Of a DNA stretch of 20,559 bases, positions 1 through 6,593 are shown piece by piece. Under the pieces are notes generated by a model. The model had not been told where the DNA came from and ran no database searches. It saw only the letters and a list, made by a program, of their open reading frames with translations. A program made the translations under genes and the position numbers. Each line of letters opens with the position of its first letter. The first letter of the stretch is position 1. Where the stretch lies: NCBI GenBank assembly GCA_036735545.1, contig DAINOD010000054.1, positions 1 through 20,559 on the forward strand, written 5' to 3'. The stretch comes from Rubrimonas sp036735545 (lineage in GTDB: Bacteria; Pseudomonadota; Alphaproteobacteria; Rhodobacterales; Rhodobacteraceae).

Positions 1-113
1 GCGTGGAATGGTTCGAGGGCAACTTCGAGGCCTACGAGGCGGACAAGGTGCGCCGCCTGGGGCCGGACAGCATTTTGCCGAAGCGGATCAAGTATAAGAA
101 GTTTGCGAGGTGA
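1..113 (+). CDS. ettA: Energy-dependent translational throttle protein EttA, C-terminal end (partial)
   Basis: Only the last 36 codons are present, running from the window edge to a TGA at 111-113. The readable peptide contains WFEGNFEAYEAD, RLGPDS and KRIKYKKFAR, which is the characteristic tail of EttA. EttA is a cytoplasmic ABC-F ATPase that binds the ribosomal E site and gates the first steps of translation elongation according to the ATP/ADP ratio. The ATPase domains lie outside the window, so completeness cannot be judged. Base composition here is already typical of the genome, and it drops sharply immediately after the stop codon, where the AT-rich insert begins. Confidence comes from the very conserved family ending; other ABC-F paralogues (Uup, YheS) end differently. 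Confidence 0.88.
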   Translation, partial: VEWFEGNFEAYEADKVRRLGPDSILPKRIKYKKFAR

Positions 114-185
114 TAAAGAAGGCTCAAGGAACCCGTATAGGGGGAAAATTTATCGTTCTGGTGAATCGCTTTTGTTGCAGCTTTT

Positions 186-236
186 ATTGCGCAATGAGCG
201 TTGGCGTCAATCTACCCTCACTCAGAACGTAGATTG
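186..236. promoter_or_regulatory. Two inverted repeats upstream of the HEPN-like gene (candidate operators)
   Basis: Positions 186-195 read ATTGCGCAAT, a perfect 10-bp palindrome. Positions 208-215 (CAATCTAC) and 229-236 (GTAGATTG) form a perfect 8-bp inverted repeat with a 13-nt centre. Both lie in the 164-bp AT-rich gap between ettA and the gene starting at 278. They could be operators or an RNA hairpin in the leader; no T-run follows, so a terminator for ettA is less likely. No convincing -35/-10 pair was seen in this gap. Confidence 0.3.
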
Positions 237-277
237 CTGCAGCAGAAAGGCGGCGAGGCATTGGCTCTGGATTTTCC

Positions 278-733
278 ATGTTTTCAGTAACCTCAAAAAA
301 TAGATCAAGTTACTATAATTATTTGGCGCGCCTAAACCTCGAAGCAGCAAAAGCTGCCGACAAAGATGTTGGTTTTTGGCCTGGATATGAGATCGCGGCC
401 CCTCCACCAGTTATGACTTTGTGTGCCCATACTATAGAACTTGCGCTAAAGGCGTATTTGTTGGATAAGGGTGTCGATGAAAAGAGCGTCCAGAGATTCA
501 ATCATGATCTCGTTAAGTGCTGGGGAAAATGCGTTGAAATGGGAGCGCCTTCTGAATTATTGAATATTGACACGCTGAAAATTATATCTGATTTACTGAG
601 TTCAAATCGCCTCCGCTATGGAGAAAAGAGCAGACTCGGGAGCGTTCCCGTTTTTGGGCCCCTCAAGGAAGTGTGTGATCAGTGCCTTGAGTTATGCGGG
701 GCACCAACCCGAAACGAAATCCTGAGGCATTGA
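278..733 (+). CDS. HEPN-like domain protein, AT-rich and probably acquired
   Basis: This encodes 151 aa. The first ATG in the open stretch (which begins after a TAG at 230) is used; no strong Shine-Dalgarno site precedes it. Residues about 45-90 contain HTIELALKAYLLDKG followed by a conserved-looking HDL (76-78), a helical pattern that resembles HEPN-superfamily proteins. The classical HEPN ribonuclease motif (Arg, four to six residues, His) is not evident: only R73 and H76 occur and their spacing is wrong, so catalysis is doubtful. A second short motif, NRLRYGEK (110-117), lies further on. Five cysteines are scattered through the protein. Codon use and GC are clearly unlike every neighbour, which points to horizontal transfer. 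No partner such as a MNT nucleotidyltransferase is adjacent. Function is unknown; the HEPN assignment is moderate. Confidence 0.6.
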   Translation: MFSVTSKNRSSYYNYLARLNLEAAKAADKDVGFWPGYEIAAPPPVMTLCAHTIELALKAYLLDKGVDEKSVQRFNHDLVKCWGKCVEMGAPSELLNIDTLKIISDLLSSNRLRYGEKSRLGSVPVFGPLKEVCDQCLELCGAPTRNEILRH

Positions 734-805
734 TAGGATACGCTAAACCCATGCGTGCTCCATGGAAGTTTAAGAGAGCGCGCCGTGGTATAGTTCAAGT
801 GGCCG

Positions 806-1023
806 GTGATGACGGGGGACGAGGAGGCTGCGGCCTTCCTCGAACAGGGCCTCTGCAACCCCGATACCGAACAGTTCCGGCCACTGAGATTTGAGACCAA
901 ACGCAAGACAGCACGCGTCCCCTTGCGCATGCGGCAGACGCTGCCTGCGGCGGTAAAGTTGCATGTTGCCGCGCACGTTTGCCCTACCACCGCCTGATCC
1001 GCGAGGCGATGAAACGTGCGGCC
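806..1023 (+). pseudogene. Remnant of a CopG/BrnA-type ribbon-helix-helix antitoxin, frameshifted
   Basis: From a GTG at 806 (or ATG at 809) the frame reads MTGDEEAAAFLEQ, then QFRPLRFETKRKTARVPLRM and LPAAVKLHVAAH. This matches the usual antitoxin order: acidic DEEAEAFLE start, short linker, RHH strand and first helix. The expected last part, LPYHRLIREAMKRA, is present but in the next frame, from 979. A loss of one base near 976-978 (a Gly codon GGT reduced to GT) would explain the break. Unshifted, the frame stops at 995-997. The shifted frame has no stop before it runs into gapR, so the original end is also lost. A TAG at 791 cuts off any longer N-terminus. No toxin gene is recognisable next to it. 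What is seen: motif order and frame change. What is inferred: decay of a type II toxin-antitoxin pair. Confidence 0.62.
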
Positions 1024-1105
1024 CGCGGCCGACGCCCCCGCTTCCCAACCCCGCGCGCCGCGTATAGCGTCCGCGGCCCGTCGCCTCAGCCAGGGACCGC
1101 CCCGC

Positions 1106-1357
1106 ATGAACGTCACCGCCGGCCAGCCCGTCGCCGCCGAACAGCTGCGCGCCATCGTCGAGCGCATCGAGCAGCTCGAGGACGAGAAGCGCAAGACGGC
1201 CGAGTATCTCAAGGAGGTCTACGCCGAGGCCAAGGGGAACGGCTTCGACGTCAAGGCCATCCGCAAGCTCGTCGCGCTGCGCCGCAAGGACAGCGACGAG
1301 CGCGAGGAGGAGGAGGCGATGCTGGCGCTCTACATGGAGGCGCTGGGGATGCGCTGA
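1106..1357 (+). CDS. gapR: GapR / DUF2312 nucleoid-associated protein
   Basis: This encodes 83 aa, starting at the ATG at 1106, the only start that gives the usual family length. An AGGGA lies about ten bases upstream. The sequence has a long charged coiled-coil helix (about residues 14-45, RAIVERIEQLEDEKRKTAEY) followed by AKGNGFDVKAIRKLV, the hallmark of DUF2312. In Caulobacter, GapR binds overtwisted AT-rich DNA as a multimeric clamp ahead of moving polymerases and stimulates type II topoisomerases. The C-terminus (DEREEEEAMLALYMEALG) is the typical acidic end. It stands alone, between the decayed antitoxin and tRNA-Pro, all on the same strand. Family membership is near certain; the Caulobacter role is transferred by homology. 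Confidence 0.93.
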   Translation: MNVTAGQPVAAEQLRAIVERIEQLEDEKRKTAEYLKEVYAEAKGNGFDVKAIRKLVALRRKDSDEREEEEAMLALYMEALGMR

Positions 1358-1430
1358 CGCCCCCGGCCCACCGAGACCGGCCCGGCAAGGCTGGACCGCA
1401 GCGCCCCGGCGCGCGTAAGACAGGCGCGGA

Positions 1431-1507
1431 CGGGGCGTAGCGCAGCCTGGTAGCGCGTCGGTTTTGGGAACCGAAAGCCGGGGGTTCGAATCCCTCCGCC
1501 CCGACCA
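1431..1507 (+). tRNA. tRNA-Pro (anticodon TGG), CCA encoded
   Basis: The 77-nt cloverleaf folds fully by eye. The acceptor arms are CGGGGCG (1431-1437) and CGCCCCG ending at 1503. The D stem is GCGC/GCGC, the anticodon stem TCGGT/ACCGA encloses the loop TTTGGGA, and the T arm carries TTCGAAT. The anticodon TGG reads proline codons. The C1-G72 pair is the normal identity feature of bacterial tRNA-Pro. The discriminator A and CCA are encoded at 1504-1507. proS lies 3 kb downstream on the same strand, which is probably coincidence. Confidence 0.98.
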
Positions 1508-1568
1508 TCGTCCCCCCTTGGCGCCGGTCCGGCCAGCGTCCACCCTCGCGGCGAAAAGGGGGACCACG

Positions 1569-1958
1569 ATGGCCGATCAGACGCCGGGCGGCATGATGCT
1601 CGGGATCACCTTCTTCTATTATCGCGACCTGCCTGCCGCGATGCGCTTTTACGAGGACGCGCTGGGGCTGACGCTCGCCATCGACCAGGGCTGGTGCAAG
1701 ATCTACCGCATCGCCGAGGGCGCCCATGTCGGGCTGGTGGACGAGAGCCGGGGGATGCACCGCGCCAACCCCGTCAAGCCGGTGCAGCTGTGCATCCGCG
1801 TCGCGGACGTGGACGCCTGGCGCGCGTGGCTCGAGGGCAAGGCGGCCAATCTCAGCGAGATGTTCCAGAACGACACGCTGGGCATCCGCGCCTTCGTCTG
1901 CGACGATCCCGAGGGCTATCAGGTCGAGATCCAGTCCGCCACGCGCCCCGGCGCATGA
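1569..1958 (+). CDS. VOC (glyoxalase/bleomycin-resistance fold) family protein
   Basis: This encodes 129 aa, with start ATG at 1569 preceded at good distance by an AGGGGG Shine-Dalgarno run. It has the two-module beta-alpha-beta-beta-beta layout of the VOC superfamily: ITFFYYRDLPAAMRFYEDAL at residues 13-32 opens module one, and VQLCIRVADVDAWRAWLEG (72-90) opens module two. The ending DDPEGYQVEIQ (112-122) carries E120, the position that commonly binds the metal ion. The expected His in the second module appears to be replaced (LCIRV), so the metal site may be atypical. Members are small cytoplasmic lyases, dioxygenases or antibiotic-binding proteins; the substrate cannot be told from sequence. 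The stop codon is seven bases from the next start, so it is probably cotranslated with the solute-binding-like gene. Confidence 0.85.
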   Translation: MADQTPGGMMLGITFFYYRDLPAAMRFYEDALGLTLAIDQGWCKIYRIAEGAHVGLVDESRGMHRANPVKPVQLCIRVADVDAWRAWLEGKAANLSEMFQNDTLGIRAFVCDDPEGYQVEIQSATRPGA

Positions 1959-1965
1959 CCTCCGC

Positions 1966-3333
1966 ATGAAAACCGTCCTGCAGGCCCGCCTGCCCCACGC
2001 CGACCCCCACGACTGCACCGACTCCGCCGACGCGCTGGCGCTGCTGCGCGCCGTCCACGCCGGGCTGGTGCGCCGCACGGGGCCGGGGGCCTATGCGCCC
2101 GACCTCGCCGAGGGCTGGACGGTCTCGCAGGATGCGCGGCGCTGGCGCTTCCGGCTGCGCGAGGGGCTGCGCTTCCACGACGGCGCGGCGCTCGACGCGG
2201 GCGCGGCGGCGGCGTCGCTGGCGCGCATGGCCCGGCCCGACGTGGGCGCCACGCTCGGAGCGCCGGCGGTCTGGGCGCAGTATCTGGCAGGCGCGCGCGT
2301 CGCCGCGACCGACGCGCGCACGGTTGTCGTCGAGACGCCCGAGCCGATGGCCGATCTGCTCGACGTACTGTGCTGCGGCGTCGTCCTGCCGCCGGAGACG
2401 CTCGACGCGCCGGGCGACGTCGGCGCCGGCCGCCTCGCCGTGGTGGACCGGGAGCCGGCCGCCGTGACGCTGCGCGGGCCCGACGGCCGCCTGCTGCGCG
2501 TCCTGGCCGAGCCCGACCCGGCGGCGCGGCTCGCCGCCCTCGCCGAAGGGCGCGCGCAGGTCGCGACGCGACTGGCGCCGGATGCGCAGGCGCCGGGCGT
2601 CACGCTCGTTCGCCATGTCGACCCGACGATGATCGTCTACCTGTTCAACTGCGCCCGCCCCGCCGTGGCCGACCCCAGGGTGCGCCGCGCGCTGAACCTC
2701 GCCGTAGACCGCCCTGCGCTGGCCCGCACCGTGCTGCGCGGCGCCGCCGAGCCGCAGGAGGGTGCGCTCAGCCCCGTCCATCTCGGCCACGCCCACCTCC
2801 CCGCCGCCCACGACCCGGACGAGGCCCGCCGACTGTTGCGGCAGGCGGGCGCGACGGACCTGACGCTGACCGTCGACATCCCAACCTCCCTGCCCGACGA
2901 GGCGCAGGCGCTCACCGAAGCGCTGGCCGCGCAGTTCGCACGGGTGGGCGTGGCGCTGGCGATTCGCGTCTGGCCCGACCGCACCGCCTACGCCGAGCGG
3001 GTCCGCGCCAAGGATGTCGGCGACATGTGCCTGTTCGATTCGAGCCCGCTCAGCACGTTCCGCACCCTGCGCGAGAAGATCGACAGCCGCGTGCGCGGGG
3101 CGTGGTGGCAGGGCTACGCCAACGCGGCGGTGGAGGCGCTGATCGACCGGGCCCGCGCCGAGACCGATCGGGCGGCCCGCGGCGCGCTCTATGCGCAGGC
3201 CCGCGACGCCATGCGCGCCGATCCGCCCTGGCTGACGGTCTGGCGCCATGTCCACGGGGTGGGGCTGGCGGGGGCGCCTGCGCCGTGGGCGATGCCCGAC
3301 GACGGTGTGCTGGATCTCGGCGCCCTGCCGTGA
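1966..3333 (+). CDS. SBP_bac_5 (dipeptide/nickel-type solute-binding) homologue without signal peptide
   Basis: This encodes 455 aa, with start ATG at 1966, seven bases after the VOC gene. The family signature lies at about residues 44-73 (APDLAEGW, then WRFRLREGLRFHDG). Later typical blocks include VYLFNCARPAVADPRVRRAL with LAVDR, and PDEARRLLRQAG. Family 5 proteins normally carry an N-terminal secretion signal and deliver oligopeptides, nickel or sugars to an ABC permease. Here the N-terminus (MKTVLQARLPHADPHDCTDS) has no hydrophobic core, no lipobox and no room for one, because the fold starts almost at once. It is also shorter than the usual 500 or more residues. No permease or ATPase gene is adjacent. 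It may be a cytoplasmic ligand sensor, loosely comparable to the SBP domain of SgrR but without its HTH, or a gene that lost its export signal. Confidence 0.82.
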   Translation: MKTVLQARLPHADPHDCTDSADALALLRAVHAGLVRRTGPGAYAPDLAEGWTVSQDARRWRFRLREGLRFHDGAALDAGAAAASLARMARPDVGATLGAPAVWAQYLAGARVAATDARTVVVETPEPMADLLDVLCCGVVLPPETLDAPGDVGAGRLAVVDREPAAVTLRGPDGRLLRVLAEPDPAARLAALAEGRAQVATRLAPDAQAPGVTLVRHVDPTMIVYLFNCARPAVADPRVRRALNLAVDRPALARTVLRGAAEPQEGALSPVHLGHAHLPAAHDPDEARRLLRQAGATDLTLTVDIPTSLPDEAQALTEALAAQFARVGVALAIRVWPDRTAYAERVRAKDVGDMCLFDSSPLSTFRTLREKIDSRVRGAWWQGYANAAVEALIDRARAETDRAARGALYAQARDAMRADPPWLTVWRHVHGVGLAGAPAPWAMPDDGVLDLGALP

Positions 3334-3394
3334 TCGTGGCGCGGTGCGACGCGCGCGCCTTGCAATCCTGCGGCCGAAGCCTGACGTGCAGGAC

Positions 3395-4258
3395 ATGACC
3401 CAGCATCTCCCGGCGAGCATGCCGCCCGAACTCGCCCCCCGTTCCCCCCTGCGCCTGCGCATCGGCTGCGCGATGCGCTACCAGTTGCCGGCGCCCACGC
3501 CGATGATCGTGCTCCTGACGGTGCACCACTCGCGCGCGGGGGACCTGGAGCGACCCGACTGGGTGCACTGCTCGCCCTCGACGCCGATCACCAGCTACCG
3601 CGACGACTTCGGCAACTGGTGCTGCCGTCTGGTGGCCCCGGCCGGCGACGTGACGCTGGGCGTGGACAGCGTGATTCGCGATCACGGCCTCGCCGACCCG
3701 GTGGCGTTCGACGCGGCCCAGCACGCGGTCGAGACGCTGCCCAGCGACACGTTGCAGTTCCTGCTCGGCAGCCGATACTGCGAGACCGACCGCCTGATGG
3801 ACGAGGCGTGGCGGCTGTTCGCCAACAGCCCGCCGGGCTGGGGACGCGTCCAGGCGATCTGCGATTTCGTCAACGGACGGATCAGGTTCGACTACATGCA
3901 GGCCCGCGCCACCCGGACCGCCGCCGAGGCCTACGCCGAGCAGGTCGGGGTCTGCCGCGACTTCGCCCATCTCGCCATCGCCTTCTGCCGCTGCATGAAC
4001 ATCCCGGCGCGCTACTGCACCGGCTATGTCAGCGACGTGGGCGTGCCGCCGCCCTATGGCCCGATGGATTTCGCGGCGTGGATGGAAGTCTATCTGGGCG
4101 GCGCCTGGCGCACCTTCGATCCGCGCAACAACACGCCGCGCATGGGTCGGGTGCTGATCGCCACCGGCCGCGACGCGGCGGACGTGCCGCTGGTGCACAG
4201 CTTCGGGCCGAACGTCATGACCGAATTCAAGGTCTGGACCGACCCCCTGCCCGACTGA
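3395..4258 (+). CDS. Transglutaminase-like family protein, His position replaced
   Basis: This encodes 287 aa, with start ATG at 3395; ATG at 3419 is an alternative. No signal peptide is seen. The C-terminal half is a transglutaminase/protease-like core: the nucleophile Cys187 lies in EQVGVCRDFAHLAIAFCR, and the acidic residue D242 lies in RTFDPRNN. The usual third residue, the His of an HAW motif, is Ala227 here (MDFAAWMEVYLGG). An N-terminal beta-rich region (about 20-95) is typical of the bacterial subgroup. A tail GRVLIATGRDAADVPL follows the core. Such proteins act as cysteine proteases, amidases or isopeptide-forming enzymes; the actual substrate is unknown. It follows the solute-binding-like gene by 61 bases on the same strand. 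Family call is firm; catalytic competence is uncertain. Confidence 0.86.
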   Translation: MTQHLPASMPPELAPRSPLRLRIGCAMRYQLPAPTPMIVLLTVHHSRAGDLERPDWVHCSPSTPITSYRDDFGNWCCRLVAPAGDVTLGVDSVIRDHGLADPVAFDAAQHAVETLPSDTLQFLLGSRYCETDRLMDEAWRLFANSPPGWGRVQAICDFVNGRIRFDYMQARATRTAAEAYAEQVGVCRDFAHLAIAFCRCMNIPARYCTGYVSDVGVPPPYGPMDFAAWMEVYLGGAWRTFDPRNNTPRMGRVLIATGRDAADVPLVHSFGPNVMTEFKVWTDPLPD

Positions 4259-4279
4259 CGGCGGCGGCCGGAAAAAGTT

Positions 4280-4303
4280 GCGGCCCGCACGCTGGCGGGC
4301 CGC
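4280..4303 (+). terminator. Candidate terminator hairpin after the transglutaminase-like gene
   Basis: GCGGCCCGC (4280-4288) and GCGGGCCGC (4295-4303) form a perfect 9-bp stem with a 6-nt loop, 22 bases past the stop codon. The downstream tract is only TCCTCCC, a poor U-run. On the other strand the stem would be followed by CAACTTTTT, a better one, but no minus-strand gene reads into it. The remainder of the 242-bp gap up to proS holds no gene. Confidence 0.45.
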
Positions 4304-4444
4304 TCCTCCCTAGACACGAGGCTTGTTCTTTCAACAGTCATTAACGCGATTCCGCCATGCGTGTCGAGCCGTATCTCCCGCGATTTGTCGCTTTTCGCGC
4401 CGCAAAAGCCCGAAAATGAGGCGGCGCCGAAACCCGCCCCGCCG

Positions 4445-4473
4445 TTGCGGCCGTCGAAACCTTGTCCTAGACG
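4445..4473 (+). promoter_or_regulatory. Candidate proS promoter
   Basis: TTGCGG (4445-4450) and TAGACG (4468-4473) are separated by 17 bases and lie 27 bases before the proS ATG. The match to a housekeeping sigma-70 promoter is partial, so this is only suggestive. No T-box-like or other leader structure is visible. Confidence 0.25.
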
Positions 4474-4500
4474 TCGCGGGCCGCTGACCGGAGCCCGCCC

Positions 4501-5826
4501 ATGCGCCTTTCCCGCTATTTCCTGCCGGTGCTGAAGGAAAATCCCGCCGAGGCGCAGATCGTCTCGCACCGGCTGATGCTGCGCGCCGGCATGATCCGGC
4601 AGGAGGCGGCGGGCATCTATTCCTGGCTGCCGCTGGGTCTGAAGGTGCTGCGGCGCATCGAGCAGGTGGTGCACGAGGAGCAGCAGGCGATGGGCGCCCT
4701 GCCCGTCCTGATGCCCACGATCCAGCCCGCGGACCTGTGGCGCCGCTCGGGCCGCTACGACGCCTACGGGCCGGAGATGCTGCGCATCCGCGACCGGCAC
4801 GAGCGCGACATGCTCTACGGGCCGACCAACGAGGAGATGATCACCGACATCTTCGCCGGCGCGGTGTCCAGTTACCGCGACCTGCCGCGCATCCTCTACC
4901 ACATCCAGTGGAAGTTCCGCGACGAGGTGCGCCCCCGCTTCGGCGTCATGCGCGGCCGCGAGTTTCTGATGAAGGACGGCTATTCGTTCGACATCGACCG
5001 CGCCGGGGCGATCCACAGCTACAACCGGCACATGGTCGCCTACTTGCGCACCTTCGAGCGGATGGGGCTGAAGGCCGTGCCGATGAAGGCGGACACCGGG
5101 CCCATCGGCGGCGACTACTCCCACGAGTTCCTGATCCTCGCAGACACCGGCGAGTCGGAGGTGTTCCTCGACCGCGCCGTGCTGGAGCTGTCGCTGGGCG
5201 GCGCCGACATCCCCTGGGACGACCGCGCCGCGCTGCAGGGGATCGTCGACCGCTTCACCGCGCCCTACGCCCGCACCGACGAGACCCACGACCCCGCGCT
5301 GTTCGATGCGATCCCCGAGGACCGGCGCGAGACGCGGCGCGGCATCGAGATCGGCCATATCTTCTATTTCGGCACGAAGTATTCCGAGCCCCTCGGGGCC
5401 ACGGTCGTCACGCCCGACGGCGGCAAGGTCGCGCTGGAGATGGGCAGCTACGGGATCGGCGTCAGCCGCCTCGTGGGCGCGACCATCGAGGCGAGCCACG
5501 ACGACAGGGGAATAATCTGGCCCGAGGCGGTGGCGCCCTTCGGCGTCGGCGTCGTCAACCTCAAGCAGGGCGACGCCGCCTGCGACGCCGCGTGCGAGAG
5601 CCTCTACGCGCAACTCTCCGCCGCCGGGCGCGAGCCGCTCTACGACGACCGCGACGAGCGCGCCGGCGCCAAGTTCGCCACCATGGACCTGATCGGCCTG
5701 CCCTGGCGCGTGACGGTCGGCCCGCGCGGGCTGGCCTCCGGCGAGGTCGAGTTGACCGACCGCCGCACGGGAGCAGCCACGACGATGACGCCCGAGGCGG
5801 CGCTCAACCGGCTGACGGCGCGCTGA
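4501..5826 (+). CDS. proS: Prolyl-tRNA synthetase (class II, short form without insertion domain)
   Basis: This encodes 441 aa, starting at the ATG at 4501 with CGGAG upstream. ProRS charges tRNA-Pro with proline in the cytoplasm. Visible class II features include MRLSRYFLPVLKENPAEA at the N-terminus, GPTNEE (107-112), the motif 2 region around FRDEVRPRFGVMRGREF (139-155), and motif 3 GSYGIGVSR near residue 315. A C-terminal anticodon-binding domain begins around 345. The roughly 180-residue editing (INS) domain of the E. coli type is absent, as is normal for alphaproteobacteria, so mischarged Ala-tRNA-Pro would need a free-standing editor elsewhere. It is followed after 83 bases by the DUF3047 gene. 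Confidence 0.98.
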   Translation: MRLSRYFLPVLKENPAEAQIVSHRLMLRAGMIRQEAAGIYSWLPLGLKVLRRIEQVVHEEQQAMGALPVLMPTIQPADLWRRSGRYDAYGPEMLRIRDRHERDMLYGPTNEEMITDIFAGAVSSYRDLPRILYHIQWKFRDEVRPRFGVMRGREFLMKDGYSFDIDRAGAIHSYNRHMVAYLRTFERMGLKAVPMKADTGPIGGDYSHEFLILADTGESEVFLDRAVLELSLGGADIPWDDRAALQGIVDRFTAPYARTDETHDPALFDAIPEDRRETRRGIEIGHIFYFGTKYSEPLGATVVTPDGGKVALEMGSYGIGVSRLVGATIEASHDDRGIIWPEAVAPFGVGVVNLKQGDAACDAACESLYAQLSAAGREPLYDDRDERAGAKFATMDLIGLPWRVTVGPRGLASGEVELTDRRTGAATTMTPEAALNRLTAR

Positions 5827-5909
5827 GCGCCGCGGGTCACGATCGCGCCAGACCGGCTGGACGGAGCCGTCCCCTGCGCCGAGTTTCGCCGGGGACGGAG
5901 GGAAAGCCG

Positions 5910-6524
5910 ATGCGCGCCTTGATGACCGCTCTCGCCCTGTTCGCCGCGTCGGCGGTCACGGCGCAGACCTTCACACCGACCGAGATCGCCGGCTGGCGGC
6001 ACCACCGGTTCAAGGGCGAGGTGCGCTACGCCCTGGCGCAGGTCGACGGCGAGGCGGCCCTGCACGCGGTCTGCGACGGCGCCGCCTCGGGCTTGTTCCT
6101 CGAGCGCACGATCGACCTTGCGGCGACCCCGATCCTGGAATGGCGCTGGCGGGTGAGCGAGACCTTCCCGCCCGGGCCCGCCGAGAACACGCGGTCCGGC
6201 GACGACTATCCCGCGCGCGTCTACGCGGTGCGCAAGTCGGTGATCCCGTGGCGCACGCGGGCGGTCAACTATGTCTGGGCCAGCCAGCAGCCGGTGGGCG
6301 CGACATGGCCGAACGCCTACGCTTCCCAGGCGCGGATGCTCGCGCTGCGCTCCGGGCCGGGCGACGGCTGGGTGACGGAACGGCGCAACCTGCGCGAGGA
6401 CTTCCGCCGGTTGCACGGCGAGGACGTCGCCGAGATCGACGCGCTGGCGATCATGACCGACTGCGACGACCGCGGGACCGCAGCCGAGGCCTGGTACGGT
6501 CCGATCCGCTTCCTGCCGGAATGA
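5910..6524 (+). CDS. Exported DUF3047 family protein
   Basis: This encodes 204 aa, with ATG at 5910 and a strong GGAGGGAAAG Shine-Dalgarno upstream. Residues 1-18 form a clear Sec signal peptide (MRALMTALALFAASAVTA, with cleavage before Q19), so the mature protein should be periplasmic. The body shows the DUF3047 pattern: GWRHHRFKG, then LEWRWRVSETFPPG, a charged GDDYPARVYAV block (about 93-103), NYVWASQQPVG, and the end IMTDCDDRGTAAEAWYGPIRF. The fold is probably a beta-sandwich of the galactose-binding type, but no function is established for the family. It follows proS on the same strand but has its own strong RBS and may be separately regulated. Confidence 0.82.
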   Translation: MRALMTALALFAASAVTAQTFTPTEIAGWRHHRFKGEVRYALAQVDGEAALHAVCDGAASGLFLERTIDLAATPILEWRWRVSETFPPGPAENTRSGDDYPARVYAVRKSVIPWRTRAVNYVWASQQPVGATWPNAYASQARMLALRSGPGDGWVTERRNLREDFRRLHGEDVAEIDALAIMTDCDDRGTAAEAWYGPIRFLPE

Positions 6525-6561
6525 AGCCGGGCCGTGGCGCCGGCGGCCGCCGGCGGCCGCG

Positions 6562-6582
6562 CCGCGGCGTTCCGCGCCGCGG
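6562..6582. terminator. Hairpin between convergent genes
   Basis: CCGCGGCG (6562-6569) and CGCCGCGG (6575-6582) pair perfectly around a 5-nt loop, in the 69-bp gap where the DUF3047 gene and the minus-strand basic-protein gene converge. A second palindrome, GCCGGCGGCCGCCGGC, lies just upstream (about 6539-6554). There is no T-run on either side, so this would be a weak or factor-dependent bidirectional terminator. Confidence 0.4.
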
Positions 6583-6593
6583 GCCTGGCGACC

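Noticed and set aside
734..805. Toxin gene remnant just ahead of the broken antitoxin
   Set aside because: The short reading from 751 (MRAPWKFKRARRG) has no convincing similarity to BrnT or other toxins by eye.
1431..1507. tRNA-Pro as the attachment site for the AT-rich insert
   Set aside because: The insert (114-1000) is separated from the tRNA by gapR, no copy of the tRNA 3' end was seen near the insert, and there is no integrase.
1852..3462. 536-codon open frame antisense to the solute-binding-like gene
   Set aside because: It is a shadow of GC-rich codon bias: composition is dominated by Arg, Gly and Ala, no domain is visible, and the plus strand carries a clear family signature.
4259..4500. 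T-box or attenuator leader for proS
   Set aside because: No T-box sequence or terminator/antiterminator pair is visible, and T-boxes are not expected in alphaproteobacteria.
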